A stretch of DNA of 64,000 nucleotides from Longitalea luteola (GCF_017356035.1 NZ_JAFIQX010000009.1:1-64000); one strand, 5' to 3'; counted from the first letter of the stretch, positions 1-9,218 are shown. Notes: generated by a model from the letters alone, not told the origin. Translations and numbers: made by a program.

Positions 1-92
1 TCCGGTAAAAAATAGCCTAACAATTGTTTTTCCTGGTCCTTTTCCAATGTTTCTTGTCCGTTTTATTTGGCTGCAAAACAACTACTTTTTCT

Positions 93-151
93 CCTAAATC
101 CCCCAACTTTTCAACCTGATCCCTAAATCCCCCAACTTTTCAACCTGATCC
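93..151. repeat. two-copy 29-bp tandem repeat
   Basis: Two adjacent 29-bp copies beginning CCTAAATCCC (93-121 and 122-150) are identical or nearly so. The surrounding 1-180 holds no convincing gene or RNA. The repeat lies downstream of the tRNA-Pro terminator. Its function is unknown. Confidence 0.85.
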
Positions 152-181
152 CAATCCAGCCTGACTGCATTCACATAGTGA

Positions 182-225
182 CAAAAACAAACAAGGCAGC
201 ATTTCTGCTGCCTTGTTTGTTTTTG
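182..225 (-). terminator. intrinsic terminator of tRNA-Pro
   Basis: Two perfectly complementary 20-base arms (182-201 and 206-225) are separated by a 4-base loop. On the minus strand the second arm is T-rich, as in a rho-independent terminator. The stem starts at the base right after the tRNA discriminator base, so it must be cut off during 3' maturation before CCA is added. Confidence 0.85.
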
Positions 226-299
226 TCGGGAGGACAGGATTCGAACCTGCGACCCCGTGGTCCCAAACCACGTATTCTACCGGGCTGAACTACCTCCCG
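226..299 (-). tRNA. tRNA-Pro (anticodon TGG)
   Basis: This is a 74-nt cloverleaf on the minus strand. The acceptor stem CGGGAGG pairs with CCTCCCG, the discriminator base is A, the T-arm contains GGTTCGAATCC, and the anticodon loop TTTGGGA carries TGG. The 3' CCA is not encoded. It reads proline codons of the CCN box. The next tRNA gene lies 81 bases upstream on the same strand and may be co-transcribed. Confidence 0.95.
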
Positions 300-380
300 A
301 TGATCTTTTCAGTTGTTGCCAACTACCAGATCGAGGTAAAAAATATCCGCCTTTGCACTTGCCACGGCGGATCTTCTCAG

Positions 381-471
381 CGGAGAGGGAGGGATTCGAA
401 CCCTCGGTACAAGTTTAAGCTCGTACAACGGTTTAGCAAACCGGCCCTTTCGGCCACTCAGGCACCTCTCC
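381..471 (-). tRNA. tRNA-Ser (anticodon GCT)
   Basis: This is a 91-nt class II tRNA on the minus strand. The acceptor stem GGAGAGG pairs with CCTCTCC, the discriminator is G, the anticodon loop TTGCTAA carries GCT for AGC/AGT codons, and a long variable arm is typical of serine tRNAs. CCA is not encoded. It lies upstream of tRNA-Pro in the same orientation. Confidence 0.95.
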
Positions 472-730
472 TTTTCGGCGGGACGGCAAAATTAAGAGTA
501 AATTCCCAAATAAAAATCAATTACATAGCTAAAAATTCAGATTGTTTTTCGTCTTTTTTCCGGAAAAGCCTGCCCGACGGGCTGAAACCAGCGCCGACGC
601 CTGGTTTCAGCGCTTTATGCTGCCATTCAAAAGTAATTCTAATCTTGTAACCTCTTTACACCGGCCGCAAAACATCTCCCGGGTACGCTCGTAAATCACT
701 GGACCGCTGCTGCACGGCCAATCGACCCCA
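472..730. other. intergenic region between tRNA-Ser and dnaA
   Basis: No coding region or RNA is supported here. A GC-rich inverted stretch with GAAACCAGCG and CGCTGAAACC-type halves lies at about 580-612 and could fold. The promoter of the tRNA pair should lie just above 471 on the minus strand, but no clean TAnnTTTG box is seen. Confidence 0.4.
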
Positions 731-762
731 AAAACAAAAATCCCCCCGATACATCGGAGGGA
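731..762 (-). terminator. intrinsic terminator of dnaA
   Basis: The arms TCCCCCCGAT (741-750) and ATCGGAGGGA (753-762) pair with one G-T wobble. On the minus strand the stem is followed by a T-rich stretch (the A-run at 730-740). It lies 25 bases beyond the dnaA stop codon. Confidence 0.85.
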
Positions 763-786
763 CTATATTTTTAAATCAGGTCATAT

Positions 787-2220
787 TTACATGGCGGCTA
801 ACTGAACCTTCTGCTGTAACTCCATTACACTCTCACGGAAGGTGCTATCGGTATCCATCAGATCTTTTACTGTTTGGCAGGAATGGATCACGGTGGTATG
901 GTCACGGCCACCGAAGTGTTCACCGATGGTTTTTAATGAGTTTTTCGTGAACGCCTTGGCCAGGTACATAGTAATTTGCCGGGCCTGAACGATTTCACGC
1001 TTGCGGGTTTTCTGCAGCAATTTATCATAAGGCACATCGAAATATTCGCATACCATTTTCTGTATGGTTTCGATGGTGATCTCCTTGCTGCTAGTTTTCA
1101 CGAAATTACGGAGGACTCTTTTTGCCAAGTCTAGGTCAATTTCCCGCTTATTAAGCGAAGATTGTGCCAATAATGAGATCAGCGCGCCCTCTAACTCCCG
1201 CACATTACTATTGATATTATAAGCCAGATACTTAACTACTTCCCTGGGCATTTCCAACCCGTCGTTCTTCATCTTCCGCTCCAGTATTTCAATGCGGGTC
1301 TCATAGTCGGGAACCTGCAGATCGGCACTCAGCCCCCAGCGGAAACGGCTCAACAACCTTTCCTGAACCCCTTCCAGGTCTTTGGGTGGCTTGTCTGACG
1401 TTAAGATCAATTGCTTGCCGCTTTGATGCAAATGATTGAAGATGGCAAAAAAAGCATCCTGCGACTTTTCAGCCCGGTTAAAGAACTGCACATCATCAAT
1501 GATCAGTACATCTATCAATTGATAAAAATGTATAAAGTCATTGATCGCATTATTACGGCTATGATCCTGGAACTGGTTAATGAATTTTTCAGAGCTTACA
1601 TACAATACAACTTTGTTCGGATGTAATCTCTTTGTTTCATTACCGATGCCCTGGGCAAGATGGGTTTTACCCAAACCTACACCTCCATATATTACCAATG
1701 GATTGAATGAACTGGCGCCTGGTTTTTCAGCAACCGTCTTTCCTGCACGGCGAGCCACGCGATTACAATCGCCCTCAACAAAACTTTCAAATGTATAAAT
1801 GGGATTGAGCTGCGGATCAATCTGCATTTTTTTCAAACCCGGTATTACAAACGGATTCTTAACCGGATTGTTTATAATGAGGGGAAAATCCATCTCATTA
1901 CTTGAAAATGTTTTGTAGCCGTGTGTAGGAACATCCATAGTGAGCGGTTTGTTATTATGATTGCCACTATCAACCATGATCCGGTATTCTAATCTGGCGT
2001 CCTTACCTAATACTCTTCTTAATGTTTTTGCCAACAAATTAACATAATGCTCTTCCAGGTACTCATAAAAGAATTGACTCGGAACCTGAATGATAAGTAT
2101 ATTGTCTCTCAACTCAACTGGTTTAATAGGCTCAAACCAGGTTTTGAAATGTTGCCACTCAACAATATCCTTTATTATTTCCAAACAATTACTCCAAACT
2201 TTTTCGGACGTCTTAGCCAT
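787..2220 (-). CDS. dnaA: chromosomal replication initiator protein DnaA
   Basis: DnaA binds the replication origin and melts it to load the replicative helicase. Visible, numbered from the longer frame that opens at 2265: an N-terminal domain (KVW..CL...WQHFKTWF), Walker A GGVGLGKTH near residue 194, Walker B LIIDDVQ near 254, and the C-terminal DnaA-box helix-turn-helix GGRDHTTVIHS near 452. I take the ATG at 2220 (MAKTSEKVW) because it places the conserved Trp at residue 9, close to its position in other DnaA proteins. Starting at 2265 adds 15 unconserved residues. It is monocistronic with its own terminator. Identity is certain and the start is moderately sure. Confidence 0.96.
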   Translation of the reverse strand: MAKTSEKVWSNCLEIIKDIVEWQHFKTWFEPIKPVELRDNILIIQVPSQFFYEYLEEHYVNLLAKTLRRVLGKDARLEYRIMVDSGNHNNKPLTMDVPTHGYKTFSSNEMDFPLIINNPVKNPFVIPGLKKMQIDPQLNPIYTFESFVEGDCNRVARRAGKTVAEKPGASSFNPLVIYGGVGLGKTHLAQGIGNETKRLHPNKVVLYVSSEKFINQFQDHSRNNAINDFIHFYQLIDVLIIDDVQFFNRAEKSQDAFFAIFNHLHQSGKQLILTSDKPPKDLEGVQERLLSRFRWGLSADLQVPDYETRIEILERKMKNDGLEMPREVVKYLAYNINSNVRELEGALISLLAQSSLNKREIDLDLAKRVLRNFVKTSSKEITIETIQKMVCEYFDVPYDKLLQKTRKREIVQARQITMYLAKAFTKNSLKTIGEHFGGRDHTTVIHSCQTVKDLMDTDSTFRESVMELQQKVQLAAM

Positions 2221-2265
2221 TATACTAGAAGCAGTTTTTTTATGTTGAGTTAAGTTCGTATTCAT

Positions 2266-3215
2266 CTTTTATTGCGCACTAGTGTCAACTTCACAGGAAT
2301 GTTGGGGAATCTCAGAAACTTAAAAAGGGCGACGAATATCAAATTTTTTCACTGAAAAAAAAATTTTTTATTCACTAGTTTTTGACAATTCTACACTCTG
2401 ACTGACTAATTAATTTATTTTATTTTTTACTGTCAAAATAATTCCCATCAGGTAACAATCCAATGCAATTATTATGCGCAAATTCTGTTACTGTTTACAA
2501 TCTGTGAGCACTCGCTAATACAAATAGCAGCACGCAGAAAGCAGCATACCTTTCACTCACCATCTGGTTAACTACGCTACGTAATTTTGCGTCAGTACCA
2601 TTATTAGCAACACTCTTTATTTTATTATACGCCCGGGAAACTTTTTTTTTGAGCGGGCCTGCCGACCGAGAAGCGCCTGGTTTACATCGAACGGATTTTA
2701 TTGTGTTGGTTTCGCAGGGAATGCAATCGAAGAAAGATAACAACGCAGTAGTATTAAAAAAGTCTTTCTTCATATTATTTATTGGATGCTATTGAAGGTA
2801 CAAATATTTTGAAACGCAGAAAATATAAATCCAGTTTTTTTTATTTCAAGATCAAAATAATAAAACAAATGTCAACATAGCATTAACTGAAACAAAGTTA
2901 TAGATTATCATTTTACCACATTAGCCATAAATACACCCTTACGGGTTAACAGTCGTAAGTAAAATTTTAACGACTCAAGGTATTCAGGTATTTTATGAAA
3001 GTCAATAACACATACTGGTATAATTTAACACTCTTCTAATGTAAGTGTGTAATACAAGTCGATTCATTTATAAATAATTACATCAAACAATCCAATTACC
3101 TGTTAAAACTGTGTCAGTTTATGATTACAAAACGCTAAACAGCGTACACTACTTTAGCAAGCTGTCTATACCAAGGGGACGAATTACATTTTCTTACTGT
3201 TAATCGTGGAACGTT
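2266..3215. other. AT-rich gap upstream of dnaA, weak candidate origin
   Basis: About 950 bases, strongly AT-rich, with a long A/T palindrome-like run at 2341-2371. One near-match to the DnaA box (TTATTCACT, 2368-2376, one mismatch from TTATNCACA) was found by eye, but no cluster of boxes. The only possible gene inside is the 92-codon frame at 2495-2773. Location next to dnaA is the main reason to suspect an origin, which is weak evidence. Confidence 0.25.
2495..2773 (-). CDS. hypothetical small protein (doubtful)
   Basis: A 92-codon frame with an ATG start; no family is recognised. The product would be basic, with a central KKK..SRAYNKIKSV stretch and a hydrophobic tail (FCVLLFVLASA). A -7-like box AATATTTG (one mismatch from TAnnTTTG) lies about 30 bases upstream of the ATG on the minus strand. 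Against it: it sits in a long AT-rich gap and has no recognisable domain. It could be a real orphan small protein or chance. Confidence 0.35.
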   Translation of the reverse strand: MKKDFFNTTALLSFFDCIPCETNTIKSVRCKPGASRSAGPLKKKVSRAYNKIKSVANNGTDAKLRSVVNQMVSERYAAFCVLLFVLASAHRL

Positions 3216-3241
3216 TTTGTGAATCGTAGTTAGTACCTTTG
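3216..3241 (+). promoter_or_regulatory. promoter of the FAD oxidoreductase gene
   Basis: A perfect Bacteroidota -7 box TACCTTTG lies at 3234-3241. A TTTG is present at 3216-3219, but the spacing of 14 is shorter than the usual 19 or so, so the -33 element is uncertain. Transcription would start near 3248, giving a 5' leader of about 30 bases. Confidence 0.6.
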
Positions 3242-3277
3242 TGCTGCCAATAATTTTTAGGTTAACTACCTAACACT

Positions 3278-4855
3278 ATGCAACAGCAAATTACATTGAA
3301 GCTGCTTCCTTCAGAAGCCAGTATAGAATCGATCGTACAACAATATGCAGCGCGCACGATAGGTGTCAAAACCGCCGCCATCACTGGCTACCAGGTCCTT
3401 AAACGCTCCATCGATGCCAGAGGACGCCAGCCCTGGATCATGCTCACCATCCTTGTTTTTGTTAATGAACCATTCATCGAGCGCAACGTCAAAAAAATAG
3501 TACTGCAGGATGTCGCTAAAGCTGCGCACCGGGTAGTGATCATAGGAGCAGGCCCCGCAGGTTTGTTTGCTGCACTAAAGCTTATTGAACAAGGCATTAA
3601 ACCTGTGCTGCTCGAAAGAGGCAAGGATGTGCGCTCTCGTCGCAGAGATCTTGCTGCACTCAATAAACAGGGTATTGTAAACCCGGAGAGCAATTACTGC
3701 TTTGGTGAAGGCGGCGCCGGTACATATAGCGATGGTAAATTATATACCCGCAGCACCAAACGCGGTGATGTAGAACGCATATTAAACATCCTGGTGCAAT
3801 TCGGCGCTCATGAAAAAATCCTCTATGAAGCGCACCCTCATATTGGCACTAATAAACTTCCTGAAATTATTACCGCCATAAGAGAACAAATATTGTCTTG
3901 TGGTGGTGATTTTTTGTTTGAACAAAAAGTTACCGACCTACTCATCCGCAACAATGTCATTTATGGCGTGAAGACTGCCAGCGGGGATTCCTTTATGGCT
4001 GATGCTGTCATTCTGGCTACCGGTCATTCGGCCAGGGATATTTTTGAATTACTACATAGCAAAAAAATCATTATCGAAGCCAAGCCTTTTGCGCTGGGCG
4101 TTCGTGTAGAGCATCCGCAAAGTATAATCGACAGCATTCAATATCATTGTCCCGCAGGGCAGGCCAGGAATGAATTTCTGCCGCCTGCCTCTTATAGCCT
4201 CGTCCAACAAGTGAATGAACGCGGCGTTTTCTCCTTTTGTATGTGCCCTGGTGGAATCATTGCGCCTGCGGCTACCAGTGACGGCGAGTTGGTGGTAAAT
4301 GGCTGGTCGCCTTCCAAACGGAATAATCCCTTTGCGAACTCCGGGATCGTAACCGCTGTTGAGGTAAAAGATTTTGTAAATTTTCAAAAGAATAACTCGC
4401 CTTTATCGGGCATGTATTTTCAACAGGCGGTCGAACGGAAAGCCTTTCAATATGGCGGTGGTAAATTCGTAGCACCGGCTCAGCGCATGGTTGATTTTAC
4501 CCAACAAAAAATATCCGCTAATTTACCCGACTGCTCTTATTTACCCGGCATCAACAGCGCTGCCCTTAACGAGGTATTACCTGCTTTTGTTACTGCTTCC
4601 CTGCAAAAGGCATTTATTGAATTCGGTAAAAAAATGAAAGGTTATTTTACCAATGAAGCTGTACTGGTTGCTACCGAATCCAGGACATCTTCGCCTGTTC
4701 GTATTCCCCGCGATCCGGAAACAACCCAACACCCGCAAATAAAAGGACTTTTCCCCTGCGGGGAAGGGGCCGGTTATGCAGGGGGCATCGTGAGCGCCGC
4801 TATGGATGGAGAACGCGTTGCCACCAATGCCGAACGATTACTTGTGAACACGTAA
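3278..4855 (+). CDS. FAD-dependent oxidoreductase (COG2509-like)
   Basis: A 525-residue cytosolic flavoprotein. The FAD-binding Rossmann motif VVIIGAGPAGLFAA is near residues 86-99, preceded by an N-terminal domain of about 85 residues typical of the family often labelled 'NAD(P)/FAD-dependent dehydrogenase'. Further family signatures are NYCFGEGGAGTYSDGKLYTR, ATGHSARD and a C-terminal GAGYAGG/ERVA segment that closes the FAD site. The substrate is unknown. It has its own promoter and no co-directional partner within 1.4 kb. Family assignment is firm; the reaction cannot be read from sequence. Confidence 0.88.
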   Translation: MQQQITLKLLPSEASIESIVQQYAARTIGVKTAAITGYQVLKRSIDARGRQPWIMLTILVFVNEPFIERNVKKIVLQDVAKAAHRVVIIGAGPAGLFAALKLIEQGIKPVLLERGKDVRSRRRDLAALNKQGIVNPESNYCFGEGGAGTYSDGKLYTRSTKRGDVERILNILVQFGAHEKILYEAHPHIGTNKLPEIITAIREQILSCGGDFLFEQKVTDLLIRNNVIYGVKTASGDSFMADAVILATGHSARDIFELLHSKKIIIEAKPFALGVRVEHPQSIIDSIQYHCPAGQARNEFLPPASYSLVQQVNERGVFSFCMCPGGIIAPAATSDGELVVNGWSPSKRNNPFANSGIVTAVEVKDFVNFQKNNSPLSGMYFQQAVERKAFQYGGGKFVAPAQRMVDFTQQKISANLPDCSYLPGINSAALNEVLPAFVTASLQKAFIEFGKKMKGYFTNEAVLVATESRTSSPVRIPRDPETTQHPQIKGLFPCGEGAGYAGGIVSAAMDGERVATNAERLLVNT

Positions 4856-5094
4856 CGCAGATGCCTCAAGCTAAAAAAGTGTACACATAACACTTTCGCT
4901 TTTTGCGTTATTTACGCGCTGCTGCTTTTTGCGTTTTATGCGCCCGATCAATTGCGCTTCATGTGCGTTTGTTAATGGGGAATTATTCGCATTCTGGGGA
5001 ATGGAAATTTCCAAATTGTGGAATTCGTAATGACTACTTACATAGGGCAAACAAGTTAATTAGTTTAACTGATCAACTTATCAGCCGTGATCCC

Positions 5095-6090
5095 CTACTC
5101 TTCCCTGTCATTGGCCTGCCTTGCTATTAACAATTTCTTTTCTATGAGTTTGTTCTTTTTGAATGCTTCCATCTCCGATCTCAGCTCTTCCCTTTCCTGC
5201 TGCCGCTGTGGTGTAAGCAAGCCCTTATTCAGGTTCGGACAACCGGCATCTACCCAGCTGGTGTACCAGAAGTCGGCCACCAGGTTGGCAGATCGTATCA
5301 ATTGTTTATTGATGGTATTGCCTAAACGCGCACTATACGCTTTTGCAAAGGCAGCAGTATAACTTTTATACTCTTTTCCATTCCGTATTTGCACCCGGTA
5401 CTTTTCCTTTTCAGTGAACGCTTTTGTCGCCGCTTTCTCTGCGGCAAATACGTCCTGTAATAATTTATGCGATTGCCTGATGGTGCTCCAGATAACCCTG
5501 TCGGGATGTTTCAGGTAACGGGCTTTATGACGGCTGCGCAGATCGTATTGCCGGATGTCAATTTCGGGGATCGTAGATTCCCATAAACTGTGCAGCCCTT
5601 TTTGACCGGTGAGCTGGCCATCGTAATTCTCAGTAGTATGCAATGGCACATGTGCATCACTTATATAATGTCCCAGATCAGTTGCATAAAAAAGTATACT
5701 GTCTTTATTACCACTGCGGAAAGCTGCCGTCAGCTTTTCTTTTATGGCAATTACATGATAAGGCAAATAGCCGGCATGAGACAAACTGTCTTTCCCATAT
5801 TTTTTTACGGCCGCCGCCCATGTCCTCGGCATCTTCCAGGCAGCCGAGTCGCCGTATAACTCGAGGTCAATAAAGTGGCGGGGCGCTTCCTCCTTATCTT
5901 CACTCCTGCGCTCATCGGCGCGTACCGATCTTTTAACCACCTCGTTCATATTACGATGAAAAAAATACCGCATCGATGGTGGCAGCTCGTATACCGCCAG
6001 TTGATGAATGGTACGATGCGCGAGGAAACCCCAACTGCTGCAAAGGATAACTGTCAACAGTAAACCGCTTATTGCGATCCCCCTTTTCAT
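5095..6090 (-). CDS. secreted S1/P1 nuclease or phospholipase C-like zinc enzyme
   Basis: A 331-residue exported hydrolase with a three-zinc active site. I take the ATG at 6090, which gives a signal peptide (MKRGIAISGLLLTVILCSS) that would be cut just before Trp20. The mature protein then starts WGFLAH, so Trp1 and His6 match the N-terminal zinc ligands of P1 nuclease. GHYISDAHVPLH supplies the H-x3-D-x5-H triad. The last ligand pair is HSLWE, i.e. H-x3-E as in Bacillus phospholipase C rather than H-x3-D of the nucleases. Nuclease versus phospholipase is therefore open. The neighbouring 4856-5094 holds nothing clear. Confidence 0.85.
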   Translation of the reverse strand: MKRGIAISGLLLTVILCSSWGFLAHRTIHQLAVYELPPSMRYFFHRNMNEVVKRSVRADERRSEDKEEAPRHFIDLELYGDSAAWKMPRTWAAAVKKYGKDSLSHAGYLPYHVIAIKEKLTAAFRSGNKDSILFYATDLGHYISDAHVPLHTTENYDGQLTGQKGLHSLWESTIPEIDIRQYDLRSRHKARYLKHPDRVIWSTIRQSHKLLQDVFAAEKAATKAFTEKEKYRVQIRNGKEYKSYTAAFAKAYSARLGNTINKQLIRSANLVADFWYTSWVDAGCPNLNKGLLTPQRQQEREELRSEMEAFKKNKLIEKKLLIARQANDREE

Positions 6091-6271
6091 AGAGTATATT
6101 TTGCGGCGAAGTTGCACAAATAAAATATGCCGCTGTAATAAATCTGTTTTTTTTGCTACTAATTAACGGTTTCATTACCTTTTGTGATAAGTGTGTCAGG
6201 CTTATTTTTACGACGCCGGGGAAAGTGTGGCACACCTTACGCCCACATTTCATTAAAAAAGCTAACATGCT

Positions 6272-7204
6272 ATGAACCGACTGGAAGTTAAACATCTGAA
6301 AAAGTATTATACTTCGCAAAAAGCGGTAGATGATATCAGTTTTTCGCTGGCCCCCGGCAGCATTTTCGGCTTACTGGGTCCTAACGGCGCCGGTAAAACC
6401 ACCCTTATCAGAATGATCACCGGCATCCTGTTTCCAGACGATGGCGAGATCATCTTCAATGGACAACCGTTCAACCCCGATAAAGATGTTGCTTATATAG
6501 GCTATATGCCCGAAGAAAAAGGACTGTACAAAAAAATGAAGATCGGCGATCAGGCCATTTACCTGGCGCAATTAAAAGGGCTCAGCAAGGCAACCGCGCT
6601 GGAACGGGTAAAACACTGGTTCATAAAATTTGAAATGCAAAGCTGGTGGAACAAAAAAGTTGAAGACCTGAGCAAAGGCATGCAGCAAAAATTGCAGTTT
6701 GTGACCACCGTACTGAACGATCCCAAACTCATCATTCTCGATGAACCATTCAGCGGCCTCGATCCCGTTAACAGCAATCTCATCAAAGATGAAATTTACA
6801 AGCTGGCCCAAAACGGCAGCAGTATTATTTTCAGTACGCACCGCATGGAGCAGGTAGAAGAAATATGCGATCACATCATTCTCGTCAATAAAGGACAAAA
6901 GATCCTCGATGGCTCAGTGAACAGCGTTAAACAACAATTCAAGGAGAACATTTTTTCCATCGGTCTCGATAGCAACCCTGGCAACCATCAAAGCGAAGCT
7001 TTCGAGGTCATTCAGCAAAAAGGCCATCAGCTGCTCCTGAGGATCAAAGAAGGATACAAACCCAATGATGTGCTGAATCATTTCCTGCAGCAACAGATCG
7101 GCATCAACTCCTTTCATGAAATGCTGCCTTCGCTCAGCGATATCTTTATAAAATTGGTAGAAGGCACTCCACTTGCCCGTCAATTCCAAATTGCATCAGC
7201 TTAA
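6272..7204 (+). CDS. ABC transporter ATP-binding protein (NatA/CcmA class)
   Basis: The 310-residue ATPase of an export-type ABC transporter. Walker A GPNGAGKTT is at 36-44, the signature LSKGMQQ near 133, Walker B LIILDEPFSGLD near 153-163 and the switch His in FSTHRMEQ at 190. The C-terminal 90 residues resemble the DUF4162 tail of NatA-like ATPases. The permease gene starts 12 bases downstream, so the two form an operon. By family analogy it could export Na+ or a small molecule, but the substrate cannot be inferred. Confidence 0.93.
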   Translation: MNRLEVKHLKKYYTSQKAVDDISFSLAPGSIFGLLGPNGAGKTTLIRMITGILFPDDGEIIFNGQPFNPDKDVAYIGYMPEEKGLYKKMKIGDQAIYLAQLKGLSKATALERVKHWFIKFEMQSWWNKKVEDLSKGMQQKLQFVTTVLNDPKLIILDEPFSGLDPVNSNLIKDEIYKLAQNGSSIIFSTHRMEQVEEICDHIILVNKGQKILDGSVNSVKQQFKENIFSIGLDSNPGNHQSEAFEVIQQKGHQLLLRIKEGYKPNDVLNHFLQQQIGINSFHEMLPSLSDIFIKLVEGTPLARQFQIASA

Positions 7205-7216
7205 TACGATATTGAA

Positions 7217-8530
7217 ATGAACAAGATCTTACTCATTATACAACGCGAATACCTGGTTCGGGTGAAGAAAAAATCTTTTCTGTTCACTACCATTGGCGTG
7301 CCCATTCTCATTGTGGTCTTCTATGCCATCATGATCGCCATTGGCGCCAGCGGCGGACACGAAAAAAATAAAATAGCGGTGATCGACGAAGCCGGCCTGC
7401 TCAGCTCCGGTATGGAAAAATCCAAGAGCGACGCGTCCGAGTATGTGTTCATTACCGGTCAGCAGCCCGATTCACTGAAAGTAAAGTACAAAAGCCTGGG
7501 CTATGATTACTTTTTATACATTCCGCCCATCGATATTACGCAGCCCGTTAACAATATTCAACTCTACAGCCAGTCACCCGTAGCCGTTAGCCAGAAAAAC
7601 AAGATCGAGCGCATGATCGATAATGCCATAGAGTTAAGAAGACTGCAATCGGCCAATATTACGCGGGAGCAATACCGCTCAATAAAATCAAATGTATCCA
7701 TTGATAACAAGATCCTAAATGGAAAAGAGGAGAAGAAAGGCGTGGCCCTGGTTTCATCGATCGTAGCTTTCAGCTGCGGCATGCTCATTTACATTATCAT
7801 GCTCATTTATGGTACGATGGTAATGCGGGGCGTAATGGAAGAAAAGATAAACCGCATTGCTGAAGTAATGGTAAGCTCGGTGAAACCTTTTCAATTGATG
7901 ATGGGAAAGATCATTGGCATTGGCGCAGTAGGTTTAACCCAGTTTGCCATCTGGATCGTACTGATCCTTGGTTTGCAGATGATCCTGTCGGCCTTCATCC
8001 CTTCATTCGATATGAGCGCTTTGCCGCAGGCAGCGCCGGGCGCAGCTGCCGTGGCTGATAATACTGATAAACTGGCCGCATTCCGCGCCGGTATTAATTC
8101 TGTTCCCTGGGGAATGATCAGTTTTTGTTTTATTTTTTATTTTCTCGGCGGCTACCTGTTATATGCCTCTATGTTTGCCGCCATTGGCAGTGTCGTAAGC
8201 GATGATCAGAATGAAGCACAATCGATGGTATTCCCGGTAATGATGCCGATCGTGCTGGGGTTTGTGATCATGACGAAGGCGGTTGCAGAACCGGGCAGCC
8301 CGCTGGTGGTCTTTGGCAGTATATTCCCGCTCACATCGCCTGTGGTCATGGTGGGCCGCATCATGTACGACGTTCCCCTGAGCGAGTTGATCATTTCCAT
8401 GTTATTACTGGTGATCAGCATTATATTCTTTGCCTGGCTTACTGCCAAAATTTATCGTACCGGCATCCTGATGTATGGCAAGAAAGTAACGTGGAAGGAA
8501 ATGCTCCGATGGGCGTTCCGGAAACAGTAA
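7217..8530 (+). CDS. ABC-2 type permease (NatB-like)
   Basis: A 437-residue membrane partner of the preceding ATPase. There is one N-terminal transmembrane helix (FTTIGVPILIVVFYAIMIAI), then an extracytoplasmic domain of about 150 residues, then a cluster of five or so C-terminal helices. The conserved motif MEEKINRIAEVMVSSVKPFQ before the second helix block is typical of NatB/ABC-2_3 permeases. An octamer array begins within 5 bases of the stop codon. Confidence 0.92.
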   Translation: MNKILLIIQREYLVRVKKKSFLFTTIGVPILIVVFYAIMIAIGASGGHEKNKIAVIDEAGLLSSGMEKSKSDASEYVFITGQQPDSLKVKYKSLGYDYFLYIPPIDITQPVNNIQLYSQSPVAVSQKNKIERMIDNAIELRRLQSANITREQYRSIKSNVSIDNKILNGKEEKKGVALVSSIVAFSCGMLIYIIMLIYGTMVMRGVMEEKINRIAEVMVSSVKPFQLMMGKIIGIGAVGLTQFAIWIVLILGLQMILSAFIPSFDMSALPQAAPGAAAVADNTDKLAAFRAGINSVPWGMISFCFIFYFLGGYLLYASMFAAIGSVVSDDQNEAQSMVFPVMMPIVLGFVIMTKAVAEPGSPLVVFGSIFPLTSPVVMVGRIMYDVPLSELIISMLLLVISIIFFAWLTAKIYRTGILMYGKKVTWKEMLRWAFRKQ

Positions 8531-8534
8531 AGGC

Positions 8535-8566
8535 AATGTGCTAATTTGCCAATGTGCTAATGGGCT
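8535..8566 (+). repeat. octamer array AAT[GT][TG]GC[TC] x4
   Basis: Four consecutive 8-bp units, AATGTGCT, AATTTGCC, AATGTGCT and AATGGGCT, start 5 bases after the permease stop codon. A looser GGCAATGG/GGCAATC stretch follows at 8588-8616. Confidence 0.85.
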
Positions 8567-8660
8567 AGCGCACGGAAGCAAAAGGAAATGGCAATGGCAT
8601 GGCAATCGGCAAAAATTTGAGGCTTTGCAAATCTGTTATCAGTTTCAATTGTCGCGAGCC

Positions 8661-8684
8661 ATTCACCACTCACCATTCACCATG
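8661..8684 (+). repeat. heptamer array CCA[TC]TCA running into a start codon
   Basis: Units CCATTCA, CCACTCA and CCATTCA are followed by CCATG, whose ATG is the start codon of the next gene. The reverse complement is the TGAATGG word seen again at 33086 and 52420. Confidence 0.75.
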
Positions 8685-9218
8685 CTTTATTTTATCGCCA
8701 TAGTAACACCGGAAGAGATCAACCAGCAGGTACTGGAATGGAAACACTATATGCTGCAACAGTTCGGGTGCAGGGTGGCGCTGAAATCACCGGCGCATAT
8801 AACGCTTATTCCGCCCTTTAATATGCCCACCACCCTGCACCACGAATTGGAGGAAGGAATACTGGAGTTCACGCAAGAACAGTCCTCTTTCCCCATTTAC
8901 TTAAAGGACTTTGCGGCTTTTAAACCGCGGGTAATCTATGTACATGTTCAACCCAATACCCATTTAAGCGATTTACAGGCGCGCCTGGAAGCTTTTCTTC
9001 TTAACACCGGCTTTCCCATTAAAAAAGAAGACCGCCCCTATCACCCACACGTTACGATCGCCAACCGTGATCTGCAAAAAGAAGATTTCCCCCTGGCCTG
9101 GCAATACTTTCAACAGCGGTCGTATGAAGTAGCGTTCACAGCCAATGCCGTTTGCCTGCTCCGGCATAACGGACAGGCCTGGGAAGTTGCCAATGCCTTT
9201 CCGCTGAATAAACGTTAA
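8682..9218 (+). CDS. 2'-5' RNA ligase family protein (2H phosphoesterase)
   Basis: A 178-residue cytosolic protein of the 2H phosphoesterase superfamily. The two catalytic H-x-T motifs are HITLIPPF and HPHVTIANR, about 85 residues apart. Members hydrolyse or form 2'-5' or cyclic phosphodiester bonds in RNA or nucleotides; the natural substrate here is unknown. I take the ATG at 8682 because homologous sequence (MLYFIAIVTPEE) begins there. The frame is open upstream to 8538, but only through repeat words. Confidence 0.88.
   Translation: MLYFIAIVTPEEINQQVLEWKHYMLQQFGCRVALKSPAHITLIPPFNMPTTLHHELEEGILEFTQEQSSFPIYLKDFAAFKPRVIYVHVQPNTHLSDLQARLEAFLLNTGFPIKKEDRPYHPHVTIANRDLQKEDFPLAWQYFQQRSYEVAFTANAVCLLRHNGQAWEVANAFPLNKR

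Noticed and set aside
213-650. 145-codon frame across the two tRNA genes
   Set aside because: It is the antisense translation of tRNA-Pro and tRNA-Ser (RTGFEPAT-type peptide is a common artefact), with no gene-like features outside them.
2266-3277. Replication origin
   Set aside because: Location beside dnaA and AT-richness are suggestive, but only one near-match to a DnaA box was found by eye. GC-skew over the whole chromosome would decide.
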